NCBI RefSeq assembly: GCF_003002915.1
Contig: NZ_PVTG01000012.1
Coordinates: 1-64,000, forward strand
Direction: 5' to 3'
DNA from: Geodermatophilus tzadiensis
GTDB taxonomy: Bacteria; Actinomycetota; Actinomycetes; Mycobacteriales; Geodermatophilaceae
Length of the DNA stretch: 64,000 nt
Shown here: piece by piece, positions 49,322 through 58,046 of the stretch
Layout: every line of letters starts with the position of its first letter
Numbering within the stretch: the first letter of the stretch is position 1
Notes under the pieces: model-generated
The model's database searches: none
What the model was told of the DNA's origin: nothing
Seen by the model: only the letters and a program-made list of their open reading frames with translations
Program-made: the position numbers and the translations under genes

Positions 49322-49644
49322 GACCGGTCCTCCTCCGCCTGCGTGCTGCCCGTCTGCCCGGCCCCTGCCTGCACCGCCGCGGCCAGCTCGGCGGCGAACC
49401 GGTTGCCCTGCCCCACCTGCGAGACGTCCTCCCGGGCGGCCTCGTCGACGTCCTCGTGCCGGTCCACCTGGTAGCCCGCGCCGACCAGGCGCTCGATGGC
49501 GGCCTCGTCGGCCAGGGCGTCGACCCGGGCTCTGTCGCCGTCCTCGTGGAGGGTCTGCGGGAGGACCCGCACGCCGTGGACCCGCACCAGGTCGGCCATC
49601 GCCTCGCGGCCGACCCCGTGGGCGGTGATGTGGAAGACGGGCAT
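49318..49644 (-). CDS. Small partner protein resembling an M14 pro-region
   Basis: 108 residues, no signal peptide. The sequence FHITAHGVGREAMADLVRVH, then IERLVGAGYQVDRHEDVDE and a close VGQGNRFAAELAAAV look like two ferredoxin-like half-repeats. The second resembles the segment that precedes the mature enzyme in secreted actinobacterial M14 peptidases. ATG 49644 has GGAGG upstream, and the stop overlaps the carboxypeptidase start by four bases, so the two are made in fixed ratio. It may be a separate inhibitor or folding partner. Confidence 0.65.
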   Translation of the reverse strand: MPVFHITAHGVGREAMADLVRVHGVRVLPQTLHEDGDRARVDALADEAAIERLVGAGYQVDRHEDVDEAAREDVSQVGQGNRFAAELAAAVQAGAGQTGSTQAEEDRS

Positions 49645-49793
49645 CGGGACCTCCGCGCAGCGGGTCGGGACGCGGGACGGCGGGCGGCCGCTCCGCCGGG
49701 TCCTGGGTCGGAGTGCGCGAGCCCAGTACAGCGGGTCCCCGTCACCGCTGCGTCACGGCTGCCCGTCGGGCCCCAGGTCGTACGGTGCCCGCC

Positions 49794-51422
49794 GTGAGCG
49801 CGACGCACGAGGTCACCAACCAGGTCCCGCCGCTGGCCGGTCACGACCCGATCGCCGGCGACGCCGCACTGCGCGAGGCGTGTCTGCGGCACGCGGACGA
49901 GGCCGCGCTCGCGTCACTGACCGAACTCGGCGCCCTCGCCGGCAGCGAGCAGGCCCGCGAGTGGGGCCGCCTGGCCGACGAGCACCGCCCGGTCCTGCGC
50001 ACCCACGACCGCTACGGGCACCGGATCGACGAGGTCGAGTTCCACCCGGCCTGGCACGAGCTCGTGCGGACGGCGTTCGCGCACGGCCTCGCGGGCGCCC
50101 CCTGGGCCGCGGCCGACGCGGGCGACCGGCACGCCCACGTCCGGCGCGCCGTCGGCTACCTCGGCTGGACGCAGGTGGAGGCCGGCCACGGCTGCCCGGT
50201 CACCATGACCTACGCCGCCGTCCCCGCCCTGCGCGCCGCCCCGGAGCTCGCCGCCCGCTACGAGCCCGGCCTCACCGGCACCGGCTACGCGTTCGGCCTC
50301 ACCGACCCCGCGGCCAAGCCCGGACTCGTCGCCGGCATGGGCATGACCGAGAAGCAGGGCGGCTCCGACGTCCGCAGCAACACCACCCGCGCGGTCGCGG
50401 ACGCCGACGGCACGTACGCGCTCACCGGGCACAAGTGGTTCACCAGCGCCCCGATGAGCGACCTGTTCCTCGTCCTCGCCCGGCTCGACGAGGGCGTGTC
50501 CTGCTTCCTCGTGCCCCGGGTGCTCCCCGACGGCAGCCGCAACGTCTTCCGCCTCCAGCGCCTCAAGGACAAGCTCGGCGACCGCGCCAACGCCTCTGCC
50601 GAGGTCGAGTTCGACGGCACCACCGGCTGGCTGGTCGGGGAACCCGGCCGCGGCGTCCCGGCCATCCTCGAGATGGTCAACGCCACCCGCCTGGACTGCG
50701 TCGTCGGCTCGGCGGCCACCGTCCGCGCCGCGCTCACCCAGGCCCTGCACCACGCCCGCCACCGCCGGGCCTTCGGCGCCCCGCTCGCCGAGCAGCCGCT
50801 GATGCAGAACGTCCTCGCCGACCTCGCCGTCGAGAGCGAGGCCGCCACCGCGCTCGCCGTCCGGCTGGCGGCCGCCGTCGACGCCGGCGAGACCGCCTTC
50901 CTCCGGCTGGCCGGTGCCGCGGCCAAGTTCCTCGTCTGCAAGCGCACGCCGACCGCCGTCGCCGAGGCCGTGGAGGTCCTCGGCGGCAACGGCTACGTCG
51001 AGGAGTCCGGCCTGCCGCGTCTCTACCGCCAGGCGCCGCTCAACAGCATCTGGGAGGGCTCGGGCAACGTCATCGCCCTCGACGTGCTGCGCGCGCTGCA
51101 CCGCAGCAGCGAGTCGCTGGCCGCGGTCACCGCCGAGATCGAGCTCGCCCGCGGCGCCGACCGGCGGTTCGACGACGCCGTGGAGCGCCTCGCCGCCGAG
51201 CTCGGCGACCCCGCCGACCTGCCGGTGCGGGCCCGCCGGGTCGCCGGCCGGCTCGCGCTCTGCCTCCAGGGCTCGCTGCTGCTGCGGCACGCCCCGGCGG
51301 AGGTCGCCGACGCCTTCTGCGCCTCCCGCCTGGGCGGGGACTGGGGCACCGTCCTCGGCACGCTGCCGGCCGGGGTCCCCGCCGCCCGTCTCGTCGCGCG
51401 GTCCACGGTCACGGCTGTCTGA
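49794..51422 (+). CDS. AidB-like acyl-CoA dehydrogenase
   Basis: 542-residue flavoprotein. The motif GMGMTEKQGGSDVRSNTT is characteristic of the AidB branch of acyl-CoA dehydrogenases. Other blocks are TGHKWFTSAPMSD, HARHRRAFGAPLAEQPLMQN, AVEVLGGNGYVEESGLPRLY and APLNSIWEGSGNV. Escherichia coli AidB binds DNA and protects against alkylation, but the extra basic C-terminal domain there is only partly matched here, so DNA binding is not claimed. GTG 49794 is used. It is apparently monocistronic. Confidence 0.9.
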   Translation: MSATHEVTNQVPPLAGHDPIAGDAALREACLRHADEAALASLTELGALAGSEQAREWGRLADEHRPVLRTHDRYGHRIDEVEFHPAWHELVRTAFAHGLAGAPWAAADAGDRHAHVRRAVGYLGWTQVEAGHGCPVTMTYAAVPALRAAPELAARYEPGLTGTGYAFGLTDPAAKPGLVAGMGMTEKQGGSDVRSNTTRAVADADGTYALTGHKWFTSAPMSDLFLVLARLDEGVSCFLVPRVLPDGSRNVFRLQRLKDKLGDRANASAEVEFDGTTGWLVGEPGRGVPAILEMVNATRLDCVVGSAATVRAALTQALHHARHRRAFGAPLAEQPLMQNVLADLAVESEAATALAVRLAAAVDAGETAFLRLAGAAAKFLVCKRTPTAVAEAVEVLGGNGYVEESGLPRLYRQAPLNSIWEGSGNVIALDVLRALHRSSESLAAVTAEIELARGADRRFDDAVERLAAELGDPADLPVRARRVAGRLALCLQGSLLLRHAPAEVADAFCASRLGGDWGTVLGTLPAGVPAARLVARSTVTAV

Positions 51423-51437
51423 TCCTCCGGCGCTCCA

Positions 51438-51451
51438 CTACCCTCGGGTAG
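51438..51451. terminator. Short hairpin CTACCC-TC-GGGTAG
   Basis: A six-base perfect stem 16 bp after the AidB-like gene stop. It could be a weak terminator for that gene or part of the promoter of the GGDEF/EAL gene 98 bp downstream. Confidence 0.3.
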
Positions 51452-51548
51452 GCGTCGCGCACGGACCGACTTCCCACTCGCCCCGGTCCGTTCGCCGGTG
51501 GACTGCCCGACGGGACCCGACGTGCGGCGCCAGGGGGAGAGATAACGC

Positions 51549-53651
51549 GTGCACCAGACCCACCACGCCGGTCTGCCGGCGCCGCCGGACCTGCTGTCCG
51601 GCGTCCCGGACGCCGTCTGCCGTCTGGACTCCGACTGGCGCTTCACGTGGGTCAACGCCGCCCTCGCCCGGCTCCTGCGGCGCCCGCCCGAACGGCTGGT
51701 CGGCCGTCCGGTGCGCGAGTGCTTCCCCGACGTCCTCGGCTCCGAGCTGCAGCGGCATGTGCACGCCGTCCTCGCCGACGGCGAGCCGCGCGTGTTCGAG
51801 TACCTCTACGGACCGGCCGACCGCTGGTTCGAGGTGCGGGCGACGGCCGACGCGCTGGGCGGCGTGGTCGTCTTCCTGCGCGACGTCGACTCCCGGCACC
51901 GCGCCCAGGCCGCGCAGGCCCGCGCGCTGCAGCGGACCGCGGCGGTCCTCGACGCCCTGCCCTCCCCGACGGTGCTGCTCGACGAGGCCGGCCGGATCCG
52001 CACCGCCAACCGCGTGTGGGCGGGCAACGCCGACCGGGTGCGGGCCAGCGGCTGGGAGCCGGCCGAGGTCGGCGACGACTACCTGGCCCGCATCGCCCAG
52101 GGCCTGCGGCCGGAGGACGTCGACCGGATCGCCGCGGGGCTGCGGCAGCTGCGCGCCCAGCCCGACGACGGCCTCCCCCGCACCTTCGCCCACGACTACT
52201 CCCACCGCCTCGGCGACGAGGCGACCTGGTGGCGGCTGCAGGCGGCCCGCGTGGACGACACCGGCCACGTCGTCATCACCCACACCGACCTCACCGAGCG
52301 GGCCCGCGGCGAGGAGCTGCTGGCCTGGCAGGCCAACCACGACGACCTCACCGGCCTGCCCAACCGCGCCCGGCTGCTGCAGCTGATCGGCGAGGCGCTG
52401 GAGGACCAGAGCAGCCGGACGGCGCTGCTGTTCCTCGACCTCGACGGCTTCAAGACCGTCAACGACTCCCTGGGCCACGCCGTCGGCGACGAGCTGCTGC
52501 GGCAGGTCGGCACCCGGCTCGCCACGCAGGTCCGCCCCGGGGACGCGGTCGGCCGGCTCGGCAGCGACCAGTTCGTCGTCCTGGCCCGGTCCTGCGACAC
52601 CCCCGAGGCCGCCTCGCTGGCCTTCCGGCTGCAGCGCTCCTTCGGCCGCCCGTTCGTCGCCGGCGGCCTGTCGGTGCCGGTGTCGGCGAGCATCGGCGTC
52701 GCCGTCGCCCAGCCCGGCCTGCGGCACGCCCACCAGCTGCTCAGCGACGCCGACGCCGCCGGGTACGAGGCCAAGGCGGCCGGCCGCGACCGCGTGCACC
52801 TGTTCTCCCCCGGCCTGCGCGACGCCGCCCGCTGGCGGATGGACGTCGCCACCCGGCTGCGCGACGGGGCGCTGGACCAGTTCGTCGTCCACTACCAGCC
52901 GGTGGTGCGCCTGGACACCGGCGCGGTCGAGGGCGTGGAGGCGCTGCTGCGCTGGCAGCACCCCGAGCGCGGGCTGCTCGCCCCCGACGCCTTCCTCTCC
53001 GTGGCCGAGGAGACCGGCCACCTCATCCCGATCACCCGCTGGCTGCTGCACGAGACCACCCGGCAGGCCGCGGAGTGGGCGCAGGAGGGCCTGTCGCTGC
53101 GGATGGCGGTCAACATCAGCGCCCGCCACTTCTCCGCCGAGACGCTGGTCCGCGACGTCCGGACGGCGCTGCGCGAGTCGGGGCTGGCCCCCGAGCAGCT
53201 GATGCTCGAGCTGACCGAGACGACGGTGGCCGAGGACCCGACCCGCGCCGAGGACCAGCTGGCCATCCTGCGCGGCTTCGGCGTCCGGGTGGCGATCGAC
53301 GACTTCGGCACCGGCTGGTCGTCGCTGGCCCAGCTCATGGCGCTGCCGATCGGCACCCTGAAGATCGACCGGTCGCTGATCAGCGCGGCCGAGCGGCTGG
53401 CCGCGGGGGGCACCGGTGCGGTGCTCGGCGCGATCGTCGGACTGGCGCACAGCCTGGGCATCCGGTCGGTCGCCGAGGGCGTGGAGACCGCCGAGCACCT
53501 GCGGATGGTCCGCGAGGCCGGCTGCGACCTCGCCCAGGGCTACCTGCTCGCCCGCCCGATGGCCTCGGGCGAGGTCCCCCGCTGGACCGACCGGGTGCGG
53601 GCCGGCGGCGGTGACTCCTGCGCGCTCGCCCTGTCCGGGCAGCTGCGCTGA
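51549..53651 (+). CDS. PAS-GGDEF-EAL cyclic-di-GMP signalling protein with degenerate GGDEF
   Basis: 700-residue cytoplasmic protein. Two PAS-like domains (about 15-120 and 130-250) precede a GGDEF domain that starts at HDDLTGLPNRARLL. Its active-site loop is G338-S-D-Q-F instead of GGDEF, so cyclase activity is doubtful. The EAL domain is intact: EALLRWQHP (464), NISARHF, ELTETTV, DDFGTGWSSL, KIDRSLI and EGVET. It is therefore probably a phosphodiesterase whose GGDEF domain senses GTP. The start is GTG 51549, with GGGGGAGAG upstream. Confidence 0.92.
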   Translation: MHQTHHAGLPAPPDLLSGVPDAVCRLDSDWRFTWVNAALARLLRRPPERLVGRPVRECFPDVLGSELQRHVHAVLADGEPRVFEYLYGPADRWFEVRATADALGGVVVFLRDVDSRHRAQAAQARALQRTAAVLDALPSPTVLLDEAGRIRTANRVWAGNADRVRASGWEPAEVGDDYLARIAQGLRPEDVDRIAAGLRQLRAQPDDGLPRTFAHDYSHRLGDEATWWRLQAARVDDTGHVVITHTDLTERARGEELLAWQANHDDLTGLPNRARLLQLIGEALEDQSSRTALLFLDLDGFKTVNDSLGHAVGDELLRQVGTRLATQVRPGDAVGRLGSDQFVVLARSCDTPEAASLAFRLQRSFGRPFVAGGLSVPVSASIGVAVAQPGLRHAHQLLSDADAAGYEAKAAGRDRVHLFSPGLRDAARWRMDVATRLRDGALDQFVVHYQPVVRLDTGAVEGVEALLRWQHPERGLLAPDAFLSVAEETGHLIPITRWLLHETTRQAAEWAQEGLSLRMAVNISARHFSAETLVRDVRTALRESGLAPEQLMLELTETTVAEDPTRAEDQLAILRGFGVRVAIDDFGTGWSSLAQLMALPIGTLKIDRSLISAAERLAAGGTGAVLGAIVGLAHSLGIRSVAEGVETAEHLRMVREAGCDLAQGYLLARPMASGEVPRWTDRVRAGGGDSCALALSGQLR

Positions 53652-53802
53652 GGTGGTCGGGCGGGTCCGCCGGCGCGCCGTCCGCCGGGCGTCGTCCCCG
53701 GGCGGGCCGCCCCCCGACCCGCCCGCCGACCTCCCGGTGGCCGTCCCCGACACCGTTCCCGCCCCGGTCACGGACGGGGAGCCGACCGGGCAGACTGCCC
53801 CC

Positions 53803-54492
53803 GTGACCGAGACCACCGGTACGGCCGTCCTCACCGGCCCCGACCCCGACCGCGGCCGCGGCCGGCCGGCGCTGGACCTGCTCATCTGGGACGCGCCCAA
53901 CATCGACATGACCCTGTCGACGGTCATCGGCGCGCGGCCCACCGCCGCCTCCCGGCCGCGCTTCGACGCGATCGCCGCGTGGTTCGTCGACGGCGCCGGC
54001 GACCCGGGCGCCCCGGACGCACCCGAGGTCGAGGCCTGCGTCTTCGCCAACATCCCGCCGGTGGTGGGCAGCATGCGCGGCTGGGTCGAGGCGCTGCGCG
54101 GCTTCGGCTACGCCGTCTTCGCCCGGCCCAAGCAGCAGCCCGACGACGACATCGACCAGTCCATGCTCGACCACATCGACGTCCGGACGCACAGCCACCG
54201 GCTGCGGCGGCTGGTCGTGTTCTCCGGCGACGGGCGCAACTTCGCCGAGCCGCTGGAGGAGCTCGCCCGCGCCGGCACGCAGGTCGTCGTGGTCGCGTTC
54301 AGCGAGGTCGCCGGCTACGCGATCGGCTCGGAGCTCATCGAGTTCATCGACATCGAGGACGTGCCCGGCGCCTTCGCCGCGCCGCTGGACCGGGTCCGGC
54401 TCGACGCGCTGCCGCCCGACGGCGCGTGGCTGCGGCCCACCCGCAGCCTGCGCGACTTCGTCTCCACCTGGAGCGCCCGCCGCAACGGCTGA
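53803..54492 (+). CDS. NYN-domain (PIN-like) putative ribonuclease
   Basis: 229-residue protein. The NYN core shows LDLLIWDAPNIDMTLS with conserved Asp and Asn, DDDIDQSMLDHIDVRT and LVVFSGDGRNFAEPLEEL with further acidic residues. It then has TQVVVVAFSEVAGYAI. This is the metal-dependent PIN/NYN nuclease fold, likely acting on RNA. GTG 53803 was chosen. An earlier GTG at 53653 would add a Pro/Val-rich stretch of lower coding character. The gene is 151 bp after the EAL gene. Confidence 0.83.
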   Translation: MTETTGTAVLTGPDPDRGRGRPALDLLIWDAPNIDMTLSTVIGARPTAASRPRFDAIAAWFVDGAGDPGAPDAPEVEACVFANIPPVVGSMRGWVEALRGFGYAVFARPKQQPDDDIDQSMLDHIDVRTHSHRLRRLVVFSGDGRNFAEPLEELARAGTQVVVVAFSEVAGYAIGSELIEFIDIEDVPGAFAAPLDRVRLDALPPDGAWLRPTRSLRDFVSTWSARRNG

Positions 54493-54560
54493 CCCGCCCG
54501 CGGCGGTGTCCGCGGGCCCCGCCCCGTGTCCGCCGGCCCTCCCCGGGGAAGGGAGGGGCC

Positions 54561-54797
54561 ATGGCGGTCTGCGAGGTCTGCGGCAACGACTATGCGATGA
54601 GCTTCGAGGTGGTGGCCCAGGGCGCCACGCACACCTTCGACAGCTTCGAGTGCGCGATCCACCGGATGGCGCCGATCTGCGAGCACTGCGGCGTGAAGGT
54701 GGTCGGCCACGGGATGACCGTCGAGGGGCAGTTCTACTGCTGCGCGCACTGCGCCCGCGCCGAGCACGACGGCGCGGCGGTGGCCGACTCCGCCTGA
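54561..54797 (+). CDS. Small Cys-rich zinc-binding protein
   Basis: 78 residues, ATG 54561 after GGGAGGGG. It has CEVCGNDY, FDSFECAIH, ICEHCGVKVVGHG and FYCCAHCARAEH: nine Cys in paired CxxC form plus His, fitting two zinc sites. Similar short proteins in actinobacteria are labelled metallothionein-like or zinc-ribbon, with no proven role. It lies 68 bp after the NYN gene, which suggests co-transcription. Confidence 0.8.
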   Translation: MAVCEVCGNDYAMSFEVVAQGATHTFDSFECAIHRMAPICEHCGVKVVGHGMTVEGQFYCCAHCARAEHDGAAVADSA

Positions 54798-54803
54798 GGG
54801 CGG

Positions 54804-55301
54804 TCAGTCCGCCGGCAGCTCCGGCGCCCGCGGCTCGGGCACCTGCGTGGAGAAGCCCTCGATCGGCTGCAGCCCCGAGGGCAGCTGCGCCCACACGTGC
54901 TTGCGGCCCGGACGCCGCTCCCAGCCGTAGTCCACCGACAGCTGCGCCACCAGGTGCAGGCCCATCCCGCCCAGGGAGGGGTCGCGGTCGACGGCGGGCA
55001 CCGGCGGCTTCTCGGGCGCCTCGTCGCTGAGGTCGAGCAGCCACCCGGCGGGGCTGGCCACCACGAGGGCCCGGACGTCGCCGCCGCCGTGTCGCAGGGC
55101 GTTGGAGGCGAGCTCCTCGAACACCAGCAGCAACCCGTCGCGGGCGTCGTCGGTGGACGACGAGCTCACCGAGGGGTGCGCGATCCGGGCGCGCAGGTCG
55201 GCCCGGACCCGGGACACGACGTGCATGGCCTCCAGCTGCCAGTGCCAGACGTCGCCGGCCACCGACGGCACGGGCACGCTCGGCCACGCCTCCTGGCCCA
55301 T
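54804..55301 (-). CDS. RsbW-like ATP-binding protein (HATPase)
   Basis: 165-residue protein of the GHKL fold used by anti-sigma kinases. The N box is LLVFEELASNALRHGGGDV, G1 is LLDLSDEAP and the G2 box is PSLGGMGLHLVAQLSVDYGW. It ends in a Pro-rich tail. It may be an anti-sigma factor or a serine kinase in a partner-switching pathway. ATG 55301 has GAGGGG upstream. It is divergent from the GAF-ANTAR gene. It resembles the protein at 63358-63783 closely (LRHGGG, PAVDRDPS). Confidence 0.87.
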   Translation of the reverse strand: MGQEAWPSVPVPSVAGDVWHWQLEAMHVVSRVRADLRARIAHPSVSSSSTDDARDGLLLVFEELASNALRHGGGDVRALVVASPAGWLLDLSDEAPEKPPVPAVDRDPSLGGMGLHLVAQLSVDYGWERRPGRKHVWAQLPSGLQPIEGFSTQVPEPRAPELPAD

Positions 55302-55403
55302 CGCCACCCCTCGCGTCTGCTCCGCGACACCCACGCCGACCGCACCCATCCTGACCGAAGCCCGTCGGCGCTGCAGCGGCAGCCCCCTCGGGGGCGGGCG
55401 GCG

Positions 55404-55415
55404 CCCCCCCCCCCC
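55404..55415. repeat. 12-base poly-C tract in a divergent promoter region
   Basis: Twelve consecutive C lie in the 144-bp gap between the RsbW-like gene and the GAF-ANTAR gene, 31 bp before the latter start. Length changes here could alter promoter spacing, but in a high-GC genome a tract like this may also be neutral. Confidence 0.7.
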
Positions 55416-55445
55416 GTCGCGTGCTCCGTTGGGCAGACTGGAGCC

Positions 55446-56138
55446 GTGGAGGCCCTGTGGCGAGCACTGAGCCGGCTGCGGCTCGCCGACCGCGAGCTCG
55501 AGGACGTCCTCGGTGAGATCACCCGGCTGGCCGACGAGCACGTCCCCGGCGCGGAGTCGACGTCGATCACCCTCGTCCGCGGCGACACGGCGGTCACCGC
55601 GGCGTACCACGGCGACATGTCGCTGGCCGCCGACGAGATGCAGTACGACCGCGGCTACGGTCCCTGCCTGGACGCCGGCCGCGCCGGGGTCGTCCTGCGG
55701 GTCGACGACATGACCACCGAGCAGCGGTGGCCCGACTACACGGCGCGGGTGGTCGGGGTCGGCGTCCGCAGCTCGCTGTCCACGCCGCTGCCCTACCAGG
55801 GCACCTCGATCGGCGCCCTCAACATGTACTCGACCCGGCCGGCGGCCTTCGCCTCCGACGCCTCGGCCGAGGCGGCCCACGAGGTGGCCGAGGCCGTGGC
55901 CATCGCGGTGGCCAACGCCGACGCGCACGCCCAGCTGACTGAGCACGCCCGCAACATGCAGCGGGCGATGGAGTCGCGGGCGGTGATCGAGCAGGCCAAG
56001 GGGGTGCTCATGGCGCAGCGCCGGGTCGACGCCGAGGCCGCCTTCGACCTGCTGCGCGACGCCTCCCAGCGCTACAACCGCAAGCTGCGCGACATCGCCG
56101 CCGGCGTCGTCGCCTCCACCCACGAGCAGCCGCGCTGA
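55446..56138 (+). CDS. GAF-ANTAR transcription antitermination regulator
   Basis: 230 residues. A GAF sensor domain (about 15-155) with YGPCLDAGRAGVVLRVDDM and GVGVRSSLSTPLP is followed by a helix and the ANTAR domain: ESRAVIEQAKGVLMAQRRVDAEAAFDLLRDASQRYNRKLRDIA. ANTAR domains bind paired RNA hairpins and prevent transcription termination. GTG 55446 is used. With the divergent RsbW-like gene it forms a small signalling unit. Its RNA targets are unknown. Confidence 0.9.
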   Translation: MEALWRALSRLRLADRELEDVLGEITRLADEHVPGAESTSITLVRGDTAVTAAYHGDMSLAADEMQYDRGYGPCLDAGRAGVVLRVDDMTTEQRWPDYTARVVGVGVRSSLSTPLPYQGTSIGALNMYSTRPAAFASDASAEAAHEVAEAVAIAVANADAHAQLTEHARNMQRAMESRAVIEQAKGVLMAQRRVDAEAAFDLLRDASQRYNRKLRDIAAGVVASTHEQPR

Positions 56139-56144
56139 GCCGGC

Positions 56145-57092
56145 TCAGCCCACCCGCGCGGCCAGGCCGGCTAGCCGGCTGACCAGGAACTCGACGGCGG
56201 CCGGGCTGTCGACGGTCTCGGCGACGTCGACCGCGGTGGGGGAGTCCGACACCGAGCGGCGGTCCACCAGCGTCTGCCCGCGCCCCGCGCCGCGGGTGGT
56301 GTCGACGACGACGTCGCGGCGCACCGTGCCCAGCGTCCCGGGGACGATCGCCTCGGTCAGCGCCAGCGCGTCGTGCAGCACGACGCCGGTGGCGCCGTAC
56401 GAGGAGCGCGCGTGGTCGACGTACTGCTGCAGGATCGCCGCCGCGGCCGCACCCACCGGACCGGCCGCGGCGAAGCGGGCGATGCCCTCCTCGCCGAGCA
56501 CCGTCGGCACGGTGACGTCGAGGCCGACGAGCACCGTGGGCACCGTCGAGCCCAGCACCCGCGCGGCGGCCTCCGGGTCGGCCCACACGTTGAACTCCGC
56601 GGCCGCCGTCACGTTGCCGCCGCGGGAGGCCGAGCCGCCCATGAGGACCAGCCGGCCGATCCGCTCGGCCGCCTGCGGGTAGGTGGCCAGCAGCAGCGCG
56701 ACGTTGGTCCACGGCCCGATCGCGGCCACCGTCACCGGTTGCTCGGCGGCCACGAGCAGCTCGGCCAGCGCCACGACCGCCGGGCGCGGGTCGACGACGG
56801 CGGGCGACGGCGGCAGCACCACCCCGCCCAGGCCCGCCGACCCGTGCACGTGCCCGGCGCGCTCGGGCTGCGGGTACACCAGCGACTCGGCGGCGCCGGC
56901 GGCCACCGGGACGTCGGAGCGGCCGGCGAGGTGCAGCACCCGCAGCGCGTTGTCCGTCGTCTGCGGCAGCTCCACGTTGCCGTGCACGGTGGTGACCAGC
57001 TGCAGGTCCACCTCCGGGCTGGCCAGCGCCAGCAGGATCGCCAGCGCGTCGTCGATGCCGGGGTCGGTGTCGATCACCAGGGGTCGGGGCAC
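56145..57092 (-). CDS. Inosine-uridine preferring nucleoside hydrolase
   Basis: 315-residue enzyme. The family calcium-site motif is VIDTDPGIDDALAILLAL at the N-terminus. Other hallmarks are TVHGNVELPQTTDNALRVL, AIGPWTNVALLL, LVLMGGSASRGGNVTAAAEFNVWADPEAA and LHDALAL with the late Asp. It splits nucleosides into ribose and base. GTG 57092 has only a weak purine site, so transcription may be near-leaderless. It is divergent from the ATP-grasp gene across 39 bp. Confidence 0.9.
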   Translation of the reverse strand: MPRPLVIDTDPGIDDALAILLALASPEVDLQLVTTVHGNVELPQTTDNALRVLHLAGRSDVPVAAGAAESLVYPQPERAGHVHGSAGLGGVVLPPSPAVVDPRPAVVALAELLVAAEQPVTVAAIGPWTNVALLLATYPQAAERIGRLVLMGGSASRGGNVTAAAEFNVWADPEAAARVLGSTVPTVLVGLDVTVPTVLGEEGIARFAAAGPVGAAAAAILQQYVDHARSSYGATGVVLHDALALTEAIVPGTLGTVRRDVVVDTTRGAGRGQTLVDRRSVSDSPTAVDVAETVDSPAAVEFLVSRLAGLAARVG

Positions 57093-57131
57093 CGCGTCAT
57101 CCCAGCAGACGCCGTCGGGCAGGATCGGCGC

Positions 57132-58046
57132 GTGCCCGACGTGCTCCTCGCCAGCTGTGCCCCCGCCGCCGGGGCGGACGAGGACGAGCCGCTGCTGGTG
57201 GCCGCGCTCGCCGCCGAGGGTCTCACCGCCGAGGCCGCCGACTGGGCCGACGACGGCGTCGACTGGGGCGCCGCGCGGCTGGTCGTCGTCCGCTCGACCT
57301 GGGACTACGCGCCGCGCCGGGGAGAGTTCCTGACCTGGGCGCGCCGCGTGGAGGCGGTCACCGCGCTGCACAACCCCGCCGCCGTGCTGGCCTGGAACAC
57401 CGACAAGCGCTACCTCCGGGAGCTGGCCGCCGACGGGGTGCCCGTCGTCCCCACGGCGTGGGCGGAGCACCCCGGGGAGGTGGCCGCCGCGCTGGAGCCC
57501 TGGCCCCGCGACGTGGTGGTCAAGCCGGTGGTCTCGGCCGGCGCCCGGGACACCGCCCGCTTCGGGCCGGCCGAGCGGGCGGAGGCCACCGCGCTGGCGG
57601 AACGGGTGCTGGCCGGCGGGCGGGCGGTGATGGTGCAGCCCTACCTCGACCGGCTCGACGCCGAGGGCGAGACCGGCCTGGTGTACGTCGACGGGGAGTT
57701 CGGCCACGCCTTCGGCAAGGGCGCGCTGCTGGCCGGGGGAGCGCTGGGCCCGGGGCTCTACGCGGAGGAGGAGATCACCCGCCGCACCGCGACGCCCGGG
57801 CAGCGGGCGCTCGGCGACCGGGTGCTCGGCTGGGTGGCCGCGCGCACCGGCGCGGCCCCGCTCTACGCCCGGGTGGACCTCGTGCCCGGGGCCGACGGCG
57901 CCCCGCAGGTCATCGAGGTGGAGCTCACCGAGCCCAGCCTCTTCCTCACCACCGACGACGGCGCGGCCGCGCGGCTGGCCGCCGCGGTCAGCGCCCGGCT
58001 CCGTGCTCCGCGCGCGCCTCGGCCCGCCGCCGGGGGAGCGCGGTGA
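57132..58046 (+). CDS. ATP-grasp-fold ligase-like protein
   Basis: 304 residues. The N-terminal pre-ATP-grasp region has RLVVVRSTWDYAPRRGEFLTW. The ATP-grasp lobes show NTDKRYLREL, VVVKPVVSAGARDTARF, VMVQPYLDRL, ETGLVYVDGEFGHAFGKG and late metal-binding APQVIEVELTEPSLF. This is the small stand-alone RimK/glutathione-synthetase-like type. Substrates are unknown. Its 3' end overlaps the convergent transporter gene by 59 bp. Confidence 0.85.
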   Translation: MPDVLLASCAPAAGADEDEPLLVAALAAEGLTAEAADWADDGVDWGAARLVVVRSTWDYAPRRGEFLTWARRVEAVTALHNPAAVLAWNTDKRYLRELAADGVPVVPTAWAEHPGEVAAALEPWPRDVVVKPVVSAGARDTARFGPAERAEATALAERVLAGGRAVMVQPYLDRLDAEGETGLVYVDGEFGHAFGKGALLAGGALGPGLYAEEEITRRTATPGQRALGDRVLGWVAARTGAAPLYARVDLVPGADGAPQVIEVELTEPSLFLTTDDGAAARLAAAVSARLRAPRAPRPAAGGAR

